Below are positions 44,802 through 54,185 of a stretch of 64,000 nt of DNA, piece by piece; position 1 is the stretch's first letter, and the number at the start of each line of letters is the position of its first letter. Source of the stretch: Methanobrevibacter sp. (GTDB lineage: Archaea; Methanobacteriota; Methanobacteria; Methanobacteriales; Methanobacteriaceae); contig NZ_SUTI01000005.1 of NCBI RefSeq assembly GCF_015062985.1, forward strand, positions 41,200 through 105,199. The letters are read 5' to 3'. Both the position numbers and the translations under genes were made by a program. Below the pieces are notes generated by a model that had not been told where the DNA came from, made no database searches, and saw only the letters and a program-made list of their open reading frames with translations.

Positions 44802-45200
44802 ATGTCAGATACTGTAAGAACATGGCGTCATATACAGCAAAGATATAATCTTATTGGTTCCAAATGTACTACCTGTGGTGAATTGTTTTTCCCATCTCGT
44901 GTAGTATGTCCTAATTGTAGGAGAAAAGGGAACTTAGAACCTTTCCAATTTTCAGGAAAAGGTAAAATTCACACTTTTTCAATAATTAGATCTGCACCAG
45001 ATGACTTTAAAAAAGCAGCTCCATACGCTGTAGCTGTAATTGAACTTGAAGAAGGTGCAAAATTAACTTCACAACTTGTTGATTGTGACGTTGATGATAT
45101 TGAAATCGGTGACGATGTAGAAATGGTATTTAGAAGAGTAAGAGAGGATGGAGAAGACGGAGTAATTTCTTATGGATACAAATTCAAAGTTATCAAATGA
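44802..45200 (+). CDS. Zn-ribbon/OB-fold (DUF35) acyl-CoA-associated protein
   Basis: The 132-residue protein has a rubredoxin-like Zn ribbon (CTTCGELFFPSRVVCPNC, about 25-42) followed by an OB-fold, the DUF35 architecture. In archaea such proteins bridge acetyl-CoA acetyltransferase and HMG-CoA synthase so that acetoacetyl-CoA is channelled into the mevalonate pathway. Neither enzyme is adjacent here, which is unusual. GGAGG lies 7-11 nt before the ATG. Its last 29 bp overlap the start of the following chelatase gene. Confidence 0.85.
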   Translation: MSDTVRTWRHIQQRYNLIGSKCTTCGELFFPSRVVCPNCRRKGNLEPFQFSGKGKIHTFSIIRSAPDDFKKAAPYAVAVIELEEGAKLTSQLVDCDVDDIEIGDDVEMVFRRVREDGEDGVISYGYKFKVIK

Positions 45201-46083
45201 TACTGCTGTAATTTTAGTAAGTCATGGCAGTACTTTACCTTATGCCGAAGAGGTTTTCACTGAAATTAAGGAAAAATTCATCGACAAATCAGGTTTTGCA
45301 GCAGAAATCGGATATATGAAAGTATCCGAGCCTACAATTGCTGGAGCCGTTGAAATCTTAAAGGAAGAAGTAGATGATTTGAAAAGGATTATTGCTCTTC
45401 CAGTGTTTTTAGCTCCTGGTATTCACACAAGAATTGATATACCTCAACTGCTGGGCCTTGAACCGTTGGAAGTTGATCCGAGATGTCCTGATGGAAATTA
45501 TCCGGATGATCATTATTTGTCAATTGCTGACGATGTTGATTTTGATGGAGACATTGAACTTTTGGATTCAATCGGTCCTCGTGATGAACTTTTAGATATA
45601 ATCGATAAAAGAATTTCACAAGCTTTATCAGAATCTAAATTGGATGAAGATGCAAAAACTGGAATTTTGCTTGTTACTCATGGTTCCAGATTGAATTACA
45701 ATAAGGAATTTGCAACTGCATTATACGGTAAATTTGAAAAAACCTGTGACTTGCCATCTAGCTTCGGATTTATGGAATTATGCGGTCCTAGCATCCCGGA
45801 ATCCATTAATAAATTAGTGGATGAAAATGATTTGGAAAGATTAGTAGTTATCCCGGTATTTATTGCTCCTGGAATGCACACTACTCATGATATTCCGCAT
45901 ATCTTAGGGTTTTTGGAAGAACATGAACACTCACACAGTCATTCCCATGGCCATGGTGACCATGATCATGTGCATGATTTAACTCCGGTCGAGTTTGATG
46001 GAGAGATTTTATATCCAGAGCCTATTAAGGCAGATGACATTTTAATAGATATCTTAATTTCAATGTTAAATGAAAAATTATAG
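45172..46083 (+). CDS. cbiX: Two-domain CbiX-type sirohydrochlorin chelatase
   Basis: The 303-residue protein contains two consecutive CbiX chelatase domains. Domain one has VILVSHGST (His18) and LAPGIHTRIDIP. Domain two has ILLVTHGSRL and IAPGMHTTHDIP. Each thus retains the two metal-handling histidines. A His-rich loop (about 244-263) interrupts the second domain and may store Co or Ni. Such enzymes insert metal into sirohydrochlorin at the branch to cobalamin or F430. The start at 45172 lies inside the DUF35 gene; no later in-frame start exists before the first His motif. A single-domain homologue follows. Confidence 0.85.
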   Translation: MDTNSKLSNDTAVILVSHGSTLPYAEEVFTEIKEKFIDKSGFAAEIGYMKVSEPTIAGAVEILKEEVDDLKRIIALPVFLAPGIHTRIDIPQLLGLEPLEVDPRCPDGNYPDDHYLSIADDVDFDGDIELLDSIGPRDELLDIIDKRISQALSESKLDEDAKTGILLVTHGSRLNYNKEFATALYGKFEKTCDLPSSFGFMELCGPSIPESINKLVDENDLERLVVIPVFIAPGMHTTHDIPHILGFLEEHEHSHSHSHGHGDHDHVHDLTPVEFDGEILYPEPIKADDILIDILISMLNEKL

Positions 46084-46178
46084 TTTTTCATATATTTTTT
46101 TGAAAAATTTTTTTTTCAAGATAACTTAAAAGAATTTAACCCAAAACTTAATGATTAAAAATTAATGGATGATAAATT

Positions 46179-46658
46179 ATGACTGATGCAAAGACAGGAA
46201 TTTTACTTTTGAGCCACGGTTCCAGATTGGATGATGGTGAAGAAGTAATTAAGGCTTATAAAGAAATGTATGCAGAGGAATTTCCAGACATGCCGGTAGA
46301 ATATGGATTTATGGAAATCAGAAAGCCAGGTATCCCAGAAACAATTAAAAAATTAAGTGAAGAAGATGTGGATAGGATTATTGTGGTACCTGTATTTGTT
46401 GCACACGGATTACATACTAAAAGGGATATCCCGGGATTGCTTGGAATTGAAAGTGATTATGAAGGCGAATCTGGTCATCATCACCACCATCACGACCACG
46501 ATGAGCATGATCACCATCACGAACATCATCATCACCACCATCATGACCATGACGAAGAGCCGGTCGAATTTGATGGCGAAATCATTTTAACCGATCCTCT
46601 TGGTGTTGATAAGCGTATGTATGAAATCATTAAAGACAGAGTTTCAGAACACTTATAG
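46179..46658 (+). CDS. cfbA: Sirohydrochlorin Ni/Co chelatase, small CbiX type
   Basis: The 159-residue protein is a single CbiX(S) domain: LLSHGSRLDDG (His13), VVPVFVAHGLHT (His76, His79), with 19 histidines packed into residues 100-124. In methanogens CfbA inserts nickel into sirohydrochlorin as the first dedicated step of coenzyme F430 synthesis and can also insert cobalt. The His-rich insert resembles those of nickel-handling chaperones and is probably a metal reservoir. It follows the two-domain homologue after 95 bp of T-rich sequence. Confidence 0.87.
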   Translation: MTDAKTGILLLSHGSRLDDGEEVIKAYKEMYAEEFPDMPVEYGFMEIRKPGIPETIKKLSEEDVDRIIVVPVFVAHGLHTKRDIPGLLGIESDYEGESGHHHHHHDHDEHDHHHEHHHHHHHDHDEEPVEFDGEIILTDPLGVDKRMYEIIKDRVSEHL

Positions 46659-46674
46659 CTGAAACTTTTTTTTT
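46641..46674 (+). terminator. Hairpin plus T9 terminator at the end of cfbA
   Basis: GTTTCAG (46641-46647) pairs with CTGAAAC (46659-46665) across the cfbA stop codon, followed at once by nine T at 46666-46674. Confidence 0.7.
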
Positions 46675-46742
46675 ACTTTTTGAAGATTGAAGCGACTATT
46701 TTTTCTTAAAACTTATTTAATTTAAAATTTATACTATTATCC

Positions 46743-47669
46743 ATGACCCTTAAAGTCTCAGATATTGGCGAAAAAGAATTAGTAAAATACATTATCAGTA
46801 AATCAAAAGAAATCACACCAGATGACACGGCAATTACAAGATTGGGTGATACAAATTTAATTTCAACCAGTGACATGCTCATTCAGTCAAGACACTTTCC
46901 CAAAAACATGTCTTATTTTGACATGGGATTCAAATCCGTAACCGTTAATGTAAGCGACCTTGCGGCGATGGGTGCCGAGCCTTTGGGCTTTTTATTGTCT
47001 ATGGCCATCCCTAAAAATTTGGGACTGGAAGATTTTAAAGAGATTATTGACGGCATATTAAGTGCCTGTGACTATTATTCCATCCCGTTGATTGGGGGAG
47101 ATACCAACGAAGCCGATGAAATAATCATGTCCGGAACAGCATTAGGCCTGTGTGATGACCCGTTAATGAAGGACACATATTCAATTGGGGATTTGATTGC
47201 TGTTACAGGAGATATTGGCCTTGCTGCATTAGGCTTCAATTTAACTTTAATGGACAACATCTATGTAAAGAAGGCATTAAAGCCAATAGCTAGGGTTAAT
47301 GAGGGTATTCTAATCAAAAGAGCTGGAGCAACTGCAGCTACAGATATTACTGACGGGCTAGCTAGTGAACTTTATACAATAAAAAAGGAAGGTTTCGGCT
47401 TCATGATATATGAAAATCTGTTAGGCATTTCAGATGAGTATAAAAATCTGGCCAATGAATTTGAATTGGATTATTTGGATTTAATTTTTCATGTTGGAGA
47501 GGACTTCGAGTTGCTTTTTACAATCAGCAAAGAAAATTTGGAGAAGCTGTCAATTGATTATAAAGTGATTGGTGAGGTCACAGATTCCGATGTCATTGAA
47601 TTGACTTTGGATAATAATTTTGTTGAGCGTATTAAAAACAAGGGTTATGAGCACTATGTTAGTGAATAA
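46743..47669 (+). CDS. thiL: Thiamine-monophosphate kinase
   Basis: The 308-residue protein is an AIR-synthase-like kinase: an early DDTAITRLGDTNLISTSDM, VTVNVSDLAAMGAEPLG, IGGDTNEADEI, TATAATDITDGL-like AATDITDGLA and FHVGEDFELLFT, all ThiL marks. It phosphorylates thiamine monophosphate to the diphosphate cofactor with ATP and Mg2+. The mRNA probably has almost no leader. The radical SAM gene downstream starts within its last codons. Confidence 0.92.
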   Translation: MTLKVSDIGEKELVKYIISKSKEITPDDTAITRLGDTNLISTSDMLIQSRHFPKNMSYFDMGFKSVTVNVSDLAAMGAEPLGFLLSMAIPKNLGLEDFKEIIDGILSACDYYSIPLIGGDTNEADEIIMSGTALGLCDDPLMKDTYSIGDLIAVTGDIGLAALGFNLTLMDNIYVKKALKPIARVNEGILIKRAGATAATDITDGLASELYTIKKEGFGFMIYENLLGISDEYKNLANEFELDYLDLIFHVGEDFELLFTISKENLEKLSIDYKVIGEVTDSDVIELTLDNNFVERIKNKGYEHYVSE

Positions 47670-48528
47670 TAATCTTTATAAAAAAAGTTCCAAATCTCAA
47701 AAACTCAGATGTGAGATTTGTGCAAATTATTGTAAGATAGCTGAAGGCAATTTTGGAGTTTGCAGACAACACAAAAACATTAACGGAGAGCTGTTTGATA
47801 CCAGCTATGGAATTGTTTCATCTTTAAGTCCGGATCCAATCGAAAAAAAGCCGCTTCATCATTTTTTACCATCAACATTTACATATTCAATAGGCGGTTT
47901 TGGCTGTAATATGACATGTTTACATTGCCAGAACTATATGATATCACATGAATATGATAAAAATTCACGGGGCATTAAGATAACGCCAGAAACAATCGTT
48001 GAAAATGCAATTAATTATAATTGTCAATCAATTGCTTGGACCTATAATGAACCTACTATACACTTGCCCTTCAGCAAAAAAACTTCCATGCTGGCAAGAG
48101 CTAAAAACCTGAAGGTGATTTATGTCACTAACGGATATTTTTCACAGCAGTCCATTGAGGAGATTCTGACATTTGTCGATGCATTCAACATAGACCTGAA
48201 GTCAATGTCAAGGGAGTTTTATAAAAAGGTCTGCGGTGCAGATTTGGATGTGGTTTTGGATAATTTGAAAAGGGTTTATATGGAAGGCAAACACCTTGAA
48301 GTTACAAACCTGATAATCAATGATTATAATGATTCAATAGATGAGATAAATCAATTATGCGATTTTGTCGCTAATGAATTGGGCCCCGAAGTTCCTTTAC
48401 ATTTTTCAAGGGCTTTTCCTTATTATAAAATGAGAGATATCAGCCCAACCAATCCTGAAATACTGTTCAAGGCACGTGAAATTGCAAATGAACACGGAAT
48501 TGAAAATGTTCATTTGGGAAATATCTAA
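47656..48528 (+). CDS. amrS: AmmeMemoRadiSam-system-type radical SAM enzyme (AmrS-like)
   Basis: The product (290 residues from this start) has an N-terminal Cys group (LRCEICANYCKIAEGNFGVC split at 18-36), the radical SAM motif CNMTCLHC (Cys84, Cys88, Cys91), the WTYNEPTI strand and a C-terminal FSRAFPYYKM. This matches the PFL-activase-like enzymes of the AMMECR1/MEMO/radical SAM system. The MEMO and AMMECR1 partners are not adjacent here. ATG at 47656 is preferred over one at 47647 because AGGG then lies at a workable distance; it overlaps thiL by 14 bp. The reaction is not established. Confidence 0.83.
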   Translation: MLVNNNLYKKSSKSQKLRCEICANYCKIAEGNFGVCRQHKNINGELFDTSYGIVSSLSPDPIEKKPLHHFLPSTFTYSIGGFGCNMTCLHCQNYMISHEYDKNSRGIKITPETIVENAINYNCQSIAWTYNEPTIHLPFSKKTSMLARAKNLKVIYVTNGYFSQQSIEEILTFVDAFNIDLKSMSREFYKKVCGADLDVVLDNLKRVYMEGKHLEVTNLIINDYNDSIDEINQLCDFVANELGPEVPLHFSRAFPYYKMRDISPTNPEILFKAREIANEHGIENVHLGNI

Positions 48529-48544
48529 AAAAAGTAAATGAAGA

Positions 48545-48569
48545 AGTTAGTTATTCTCCAAAACTAACT
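48545..48569. terminator. Hairpin at the junction of amrS and ubiD-like genes
   Basis: AGTTAG (48545-48550) pairs with CTAACT (48564-48569) across a 13-nt loop that includes the stop of the minus-strand gene. An A7 run (T tract on the minus strand) lies at 48529-48535. Confidence 0.4.
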
Positions 48570-49807
48570 CTTTCGAATTTTTCTAATGTTTTAAGTGATT
48601 TTGTTGCATCTACACCAATTTTAGTAGTGGTTCCATCACTTTCAGCTACAGGATCAAGAGATGAACCTCTGACATTTGGAACAATCATAATGTCCCTGTC
48701 ACCTTTCACACGTGTAGATATGGCATATTCAACGTCTTCAGCGTCAAACACGTTGACGTCAGTGTCAACAACAACGCAATGCTTAAGTGAAGGGTGCGCT
48801 GATAACGCCGCCATGATTGCATTTTTACCGTCACCTTCAGTTTGCTTATTGATTGATATGACTGAATGCAGCCAGCAGCAACCCCCTTCGGTCAGAACAA
48901 CATTTTCTACAGTTGGAACCGCATTTTTGACGGATTTGAATATTCTTGGTTCCTGTGGAAGGCCTTGCAGCAACTTATGTTCAAAACCTGCAGGTATGAT
49001 TGCATGATAAGCAGGATTATCCTTTTTGATATGCATTTTGCTTAAATTGATAATAGGCTGATCCCTAATGATGTCGTAGGTATCTGTCAGGTCTACGAAA
49101 GGACCTTCAGCTACTGTTTCAGAAACTGAAATTTTTCCTTCCAGTATGATATCAGCCTGCGGAACTTCAAGTTCTCCGCATTTGATTAATTCCAAATTGC
49201 CGTCCTTGAATGCGTTTGCAACATCCATTTCATTGTAATCAATAGGTATTGATGTGGTACTTGCAAGCAAAATTGCAGGATCCATTCCAATAGCTATTGC
49301 AATTTCCAGGTCTTCACCTTTCTTTTGAGCATTTTGGAAGTATGTATAAAGGTTTCTTGGCACGATTCTAATTACAAGCCTTTTGTTATCCAATACCATC
49401 ATTCTGTGAATTGAAGCATTCTGGATACCTGTTTCAGGGTCTCTTGCAAAGACGACACCTGCTGTAATGTATGCCCCACCGTCACGTTTATAATGGGTTA
49501 ATATTGGAATTTTATCTAAATCAATGTCAGATGTATCATATTCGCTGAAATCAGTAAATTTGTCAACTTTAATAGGATTTTCCATCGCATCAATTATTTT
49601 TTCAGTGATTTCAGAGACTTCACAGTTAATGGATTTAGCTATTTTATCCCTGGTATTGCAAATTCCAGATATGACAGGCATGTCAAATCCTTTAACATTG
49701 TTGATAATGACGGTATCCTTAGGATATTGCCTTAAAACTTTAGCCACTTCAAATTCAGAAGAAAGCTCATCATTAATTTCAATCAAATTTTCATCGTTGA
49801 TGTTCAT
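48551..49807 (-). CDS. UbiD family decarboxylase (possible anhydromevalonate phosphate decarboxylase)
   Basis: The 418-residue protein matches UbiD over its length: an N-terminal domain, [18 protein letters not shown] with the prenyl-FMN-binding region, [27 protein letters not shown] containing the conserved Glu, and [17 protein letters not shown]. UbiD enzymes need prenylated FMN. In archaea one UbiD acts as anhydromevalonate phosphate decarboxylase in the modified mevalonate pathway to membrane isoprenoids; length and single-copy character fit, though other UbiD roles remain possible. It follows purE by 7 bp and is probably in the same transcript. Confidence 0.82.
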   Translation of the reverse strand: MNINDENLIEINDELSSEFEVAKVLRQYPKDTVIINNVKGFDMPVISGICNTRDKIAKSINCEVSEITEKIIDAMENPIKVDKFTDFSEYDTSDIDLDKIPILTHYKRDGGAYITAGVVFARDPETGIQNASIHRMMVLDNKRLVIRIVPRNLYTYFQNAQKKGEDLEIAIAIGMDPAILLASTTSIPIDYNEMDVANAFKDGNLELIKCGELEVPQADIILEGKISVSETVAEGPFVDLTDTYDIIRDQPIINLSKMHIKKDNPAYHAIIPAGFEHKLLQGLPQEPRIFKSVKNAVPTVENVVLTEGGCCWLHSVISINKQTEGDGKNAIMAALSAHPSLKHCVVVDTDVNVFDAEDVEYAISTRVKGDRDIMIVPNVRGSSLDPVAESDGTTTKIGVDATKSLKTLEKFERVSFGE

Positions 49808-49814
49808 GTTATCA

Positions 49815-50840
49815 CTACAAATTAATTTTTTTGTTTTTTAATTTTCCAAGAAGTTCTGTAATGTTATTGTCGTTTATGGAAAGAATTTCACCAGCTAATA
49901 CTGCAGCATTCTTACCGTTGTTTATTCCAACGGTAGCGACAGGAACGCCCGGCGGCATACTGACAGTTGTAAGCATATAATTGTCACCGTTTTCATTTGT
50001 ACAAGGAACGCCAATCACCGGCCTGTCGGTCAATCCGACTATTCCCCCGGTAACCTGTGATGAGTTTGAACTGACACCAATGAATATTTTTGCATTTTCC
50101 ATTGATTTAACATAATTTGTGAATTTTTTAGTGGACCTGATCGGACAGACAACTTTTGTGTCGTGTGTAATCTTTAATCTGTCTAATATTACTTCGATTT
50201 TTTTCGCGGTCACGACATCGGTTTGTCTTCCAACAATAATTGAAACTTCTGCATCTTTGTTTTTGCAATTTGAATCAACATCATCATATGAGTCAATTTC
50301 ATTTATTTCGAGATTTTTTATTCTTAGGAAATCATTTTGAAGGAATTTTCTTTCGATTTTTTGAACAATTTCTTCGTTGCTGTTTTTTACCTTTTCAGCA
50401 TATTCCTTTCTTAATTCAATTAATTTCTGGCGAATTTCATCGTCATTAATTCCAATGAACTGTGCAGCCAAAATCGCGGCATTGTCTCCCCTGTCTATTC
50501 CAACGGTAGCAATAGGGGAAGGGTAAGGCATTTGGACAATTGATTCGAGAGCATCAATACCTCCGGTTTTAACATCTACAGGAACACCTATGACAGGTCT
50601 AGGCGTATAAGCTGCAATTGAACCCGGTAAATGCGCTGCTAATCCGGCAATTCCGATAAATACTTCAATTCCCGCATCAGTACCTTGACTAACAATTTCA
50701 CGAACTAAATTTGGTGTTCTATGAGCTGATGCAATTTTTAAGCTGTAAGGTATCTCCAGCTTGTCTAAAACATCCATACTTTTCTCAGCTATTGCAATAT
50801 CTGAGCCGCTTCCAAGAATAATCATTATTTTTGGTGTCAT
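49815..50840 (-). CDS. purE: Tandem PurE protein (N5-CAIR mutase/AIR carboxylase, two domains)
   Basis: The 341-residue protein contains two PurE domains. The first (about 1-140) has the active-site motifs intact: GSGSD (10-14) and SAHRTP with His40, then [12 protein letters not shown]. The second (about 190-335) is degenerate at these sites, with VGRQTD in place of GSGSD and CPIRSTKK in place of SAHRTP. It still keeps the fold-defining [10 protein letters not shown] and [15 protein letters not shown]. It makes CAIR in purine synthesis; the second half is likely structural or regulatory. It is the first gene of a pair with the UbiD-like gene. Confidence 0.88.
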   Translation of the reverse strand: MTPKIMIILGSGSDIAIAEKSMDVLDKLEIPYSLKIASAHRTPNLVREIVSQGTDAGIEVFIGIAGLAAHLPGSIAAYTPRPVIGVPVDVKTGGIDALESIVQMPYPSPIATVGIDRGDNAAILAAQFIGINDDEIRQKLIELRKEYAEKVKNSNEEIVQKIERKFLQNDFLRIKNLEINEIDSYDDVDSNCKNKDAEVSIIVGRQTDVVTAKKIEVILDRLKITHDTKVVCPIRSTKKFTNYVKSMENAKIFIGVSSNSSQVTGGIVGLTDRPVIGVPCTNENGDNYMLTTVSMPPGVPVATVGINNGKNAAVLAGEILSINDNNITELLGKLKNKKINL

Positions 50841-51049
50841 TCAAAAATCCCTTCTAATAAAATTATTGTTCACATAATAATATTCTCATTTATATATATT
50901 AAATTTTCATTGATACGGGATTTTTTTTTGATTTTCAGGGCAATGATTTTACATTTAATTTTCAATTTTTTTGAATAAAAAATTAATAAGTATTTATTAT
51001 ATGAATTAATAAAATTATTAATGTAGAAATTATAAACGGAGAAATTTGT

Positions 51050-52750
51050 GTGTATTGGTTTTTTGTAATCCTCACCTTTTTACTTGCTAGTGTAAAGACT
51101 GCAAAACCGAAATATCAAAAGGTTTCAGTCATTATTCCGGCATACAATGAAGAAGATACAGTGGCCGAGGTTGTCAGTGTAGTTAAAAAAGTTTCTTTCG
51201 TAGATGAAGTCATAGTGGTTAACGACGGGTCAACAGACAGGACGGAAGAGGAAGCCTTGAAGGCTGGAGCCATTGTTATTAATCATCAAACTAATAAAGG
51301 TAAGGGGGAGGCTTTATATACAGGTTATAAAGAATCTGAATGTGATATTATTGCGTTTATTGATGCGGATATTTACAATTTAACTTCAAAAAAAGTTGAA
51401 GCAATGATCAAACCTATTTTGGATGGAAAGACCGATATTACCAAAACCAAATTTTCCCGTGCAAGCGGACGTGTAACAGAACTTACTGCAAAACCGTTGT
51501 TGAATTTCTTTTTCCCTGAAATTTCCTTTGAACAACCGTTAAGTGGTCAGTTTGCAGCCAAAAAAGAAATATTAAGAAGAATTAATTTTGAAAGCGATTA
51601 TGGTGTAGACGTAGGTATCGTTATCGATGCCGATGTTTTAGGGATTTCAATCATGGAAGTCGACATCGGTGCAATTGAGCATGATATGTCTCCGCTGGCC
51701 GATTTGAATCTGATGGCCAATGAAGTTGTAAGAACTATTATAAACCGTGCTAATAAGTATGGTAGGGTCATAATGATTGATGACATAGGTTACTTCATTA
51801 GAATGTCCATTGTTGGATTATCATTAATCATGTTGGGTTTATTTACAATATTTTTCGTAAAATATGTTCCATTGGCAGTTGGAGTCCTCATCAGCGTCAT
51901 CGGTATTGTCATTGCTGTTTATTACATTGTCAAAGTCATTGTCAAATCACTTTTAATGTTTAAAAAGATACCGCGTGCAAATTTAGTCAAGTCTTTTATT
52001 AAAATTCATTTTCCATTAATTATTTCAATCATTGTGCTGCTGCTCATGATTTCAACATTCATTGGTGCGGCTCACTTTGAAAACGGTGTTTTATCAATCG
52101 AGCCAAATTCAAGGAATTTAATCATATATGCAGACAATTCTCCAAGGGACAATACAATTTCCGTTAGGGGCCCTTATACAGTTGATATAGCTGTTGAAAA
52201 TGAATCCGATCAAATAAGAATGCCTTCGGATGCAATGATGTCGTTGGGTATTAAAGTTAATGATACTATTAAAATCGATGGTGCGACATATGTCATTAAT
52301 AGTACTAGGAGCGGTGAGTCTGATATGATAAGGTTGCCGATTGAGGCTAAAAATTCGTTAAATGTTGAAACGGGTGATATTATTCAGAATAGTCGATTGA
52401 AAGATGTTTTCAGAGGATCACATATTAATCATTATCATGAATTTAACAATACAACCATTATAGAGCAGTTCCTCGTTTCATCAAAGGACATGGAAGCATA
52501 TCAGTATGAGGTAATTGTAGATAATGTTTCTACACTCAATTCAAGCGGAATTTTCACTGAAAACAATACATATAGCCTTTATGTCAACGGCGGACATTTG
52601 GATAAGTTTGTATTTGGTAAAAATCTTACACAGACATTTGAATCCGACGGTCATTCAGTTAAAATTGTATTCAAGGATACCAATTCAACTTCTATAAAAA
52701 TTTTCACGGCGGTAAATCAGGCCGAATTCCTTGACATCAATTTATTATAG
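51050..52750 (+). CDS. GpgS-like family 2/81 glycosyltransferase with membrane and extracellular domains
   Basis: The 566-residue protein begins with a short membrane helix (3-15). A GT-A glycosyltransferase domain follows (about 24-240: VSVIIPAYNEE, NDGSTDRT at 58-65, DAD at 105-107), including segments like those of glucosyl-3-phosphoglycerate synthases (GRVTELTAKPLLN; QPLSGQFAAKKEIL). Three membrane helices come next (about 250-345) and an outside domain of about 220 residues ends the protein. That domain carries two AbrB-like repeats (RMPSDAMMSLGIKVNDTIKI and RLPIEAKNSLNVETGDII). The start is GTG with CGGAGA upstream. It probably builds a surface glycan or glycolipid; the acceptor is unknown. 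Confidence 0.75.
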   Translation: MYWFFVILTFLLASVKTAKPKYQKVSVIIPAYNEEDTVAEVVSVVKKVSFVDEVIVVNDGSTDRTEEEALKAGAIVINHQTNKGKGEALYTGYKESECDIIAFIDADIYNLTSKKVEAMIKPILDGKTDITKTKFSRASGRVTELTAKPLLNFFFPEISFEQPLSGQFAAKKEILRRINFESDYGVDVGIVIDADVLGISIMEVDIGAIEHDMSPLADLNLMANEVVRTIINRANKYGRVIMIDDIGYFIRMSIVGLSLIMLGLFTIFFVKYVPLAVGVLISVIGIVIAVYYIVKVIVKSLLMFKKIPRANLVKSFIKIHFPLIISIIVLLLMISTFIGAAHFENGVLSIEPNSRNLIIYADNSPRDNTISVRGPYTVDIAVENESDQIRMPSDAMMSLGIKVNDTIKIDGATYVINSTRSGESDMIRLPIEAKNSLNVETGDIIQNSRLKDVFRGSHINHYHEFNNTTIIEQFLVSSKDMEAYQYEVIVDNVSTLNSSGIFTENNTYSLYVNGGHLDKFVFGKNLTQTFESDGHSVKIVFKDTNSTSIKIFTAVNQAEFLDINLL

Positions 52751-52775
52751 TTTTTTTAAAAAAAATAAAATAAGA

Positions 52776-52797
52776 ATCTACATCAGAAGATGCAGAT
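52776..52797. terminator. Hairpin between glycosyltransferase and marker 11 genes
   Basis: ATCTACATC (52776-52784) pairs with GATGCAGAT (52789-52797) with one mismatch around an AGAA loop. Long T7 and A-rich runs on the left side suit termination in both directions. Confidence 0.6.
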
Positions 52798-52799
52798 AT

Positions 52800-53741
52800 T
52801 TAGTCTTTTTTATCGTATGCCTTAACTGCTTCTTCAACGTCATCGTAAAGACCCAATGCAGCTAATGCACCGACTTTTCCTTGCTCACCAGTCACGGCAA
52901 TCAATGGAATGTTCAATTCCTCTGCAACTTTTTCTGCAGTTTCAACATCCATCATTCCAGATTTGGTAGCAATTGCATATTCTCTTAATTTTTCAGGGAT
53001 ATCCAAACCTTCCAAAATAGCTATGGCTGTTTTATCGGATAAGGTATCACGTTCGAGAATTTCAATAACTCTTTTAATCAATTTTTCTTTATTTTCAGTT
53101 TCCACAGCAAATGTAAGAGCTATTGATACGCAATTTTGGGTTTTGTGAGGATTGTGCGGGTACAGCTGGACAATGATATGGTCAAGGTATTCGAATCCTT
53201 CGCTTGCGAGTTCGACACCCAAGTTATGTGCCATGGTCCAGGTAGCTCCGGCATCTTTTGTATCGGTGTCATCCACACCAATAACCACTTTTTCAAGTTT
53301 TGGGGTTACTACAGTCGCCTTCCCGGCCTTTGAACCTCCACCTACTTGAATAAGTTCGACATATTTCACGCCTTTACCCATTCCTCTGCACATTCCAGCT
53401 CCAACACCTGCGCCTGCAAGTCCGGCATGTGTTACTTTAACTTCATCGCCGTCTACAATTATTTCATCTATTCCTGCAGCATTGAAACTTGCTTTCAAGT
53501 CTAGCGGTGCTGAGCCAACATGGCAAGAGTAAACATGCTTATTTCCGTCACGGTATGCTGAGTCAATTAATTCTGAGTTATTCCTGTATTGATTTAATAA
53601 CCAGTGAGACCCTGAAATACATGGGTGATACTCGACGATTTCCACCTTGTCACCGTCCACCATAGTCAATACTTTTTCGTATGGTGCAATCCAAGGGTCT
53701 TGGAATTTTTCTCTTAGTTCGTTAGGTTTTAAAATTTCCAT
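52800..53741 (-). CDS. Methanogenesis marker protein 11
   Basis: The 313-residue protein matches the methanogen-specific marker 11 family, including VGSAPLDLKASFNAAG, a glycine-rich HAGLAGAGVGAGMCRGMGKG segment and VVIGVDDTDTKDAGATWT, which resembles the DDTDS loop of tRNA-Ile2 agmatinyltransferase-type ATP enzymes. It is present in essentially all methanogens and its function is unknown. It lies 7 bp downstream of ribH, at the end of the leuC-leuD-leuB-ribH gene row. The resemblance to TiaS-like domains suggests an ATP-dependent modification role, but this is only inferred. Confidence 0.88.
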   Translation of the reverse strand: MEILKPNELREKFQDPWIAPYEKVLTMVDGDKVEIVEYHPCISGSHWLLNQYRNNSELIDSAYRDGNKHVYSCHVGSAPLDLKASFNAAGIDEIIVDGDEVKVTHAGLAGAGVGAGMCRGMGKGVKYVELIQVGGGSKAGKATVVTPKLEKVVIGVDDTDTKDAGATWTMAHNLGVELASEGFEYLDHIIVQLYPHNPHKTQNCVSIALTFAVETENKEKLIKRVIEILERDTLSDKTAIAILEGLDIPEKLREYAIATKSGMMDVETAEKVAEELNIPLIAVTGEQGKVGALAALGLYDDVEEAVKAYDKKD

Positions 53742-53748
53742 CCAATCA

Positions 53749-54165
53749 CTAAATTTCTTTTAATCTGTCACACATTTTTATTGCAGCTTCAACAGCACTT
53801 TTTGCGTTTTTAACACGTCTGTGAGCATCTAATCTTGTCATGCCAGGACCAGTAATGCCAAGTGCTACCGGAGTGTCATATTCTAAAGCTAAATCAGCAA
53901 TTTTACGGGATGCATGCTGTGCCACAATTTGGTCATGATCGGTTGCTCCTTCGATTACAGCACCCAAGGTGATAATTGCATCGTATTCCCCTTTTTGCAA
54001 TAGTTTTTTGATTACAAGCGGCATATCGAAAACGCCAGGAACTGCAACTACCTTTGTGATTTCACAGTCTCTGTTTTTTGCTTCTGCTTTAGCTAATTCT
54101 AACATCATTTGTGTAATATCATAATTAAATTCTGCAACAACTGCTGCTATTTCATATTTTACCAT
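53749..54165 (-). CDS. ribH: 6,7-dimethyl-8-ribityllumazine synthase
   Basis: The 138-residue product shows lumazine synthase motifs: VAEFNYDIT, VPGVFDMPLVIKKL, GAVIEGATDHDQIVAQHA and GITGPGMTRLDAHRR. It condenses the ribB product with ribitylaminouracil to form the riboflavin precursor and usually assembles as a pentamer or 60-mer. AGAGGTCG lies upstream of the ATG. It lies in a leucine-gene row rather than next to ribB, and no riboswitch precedes it, so FMN feedback on this pathway appears to act at ribB. Confidence 0.94.
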   Translation of the reverse strand: MVKYEIAAVVAEFNYDITQMMLELAKAEAKNRDCEITKVVAVPGVFDMPLVIKKLLQKGEYDAIITLGAVIEGATDHDQIVAQHASRKIADLALEYDTPVALGITGPGMTRLDAHRRVKNAKSAVEAAIKMCDRLKEI

Positions 54166-54185
54166 TTTATCGACCTCTTTTTTGT

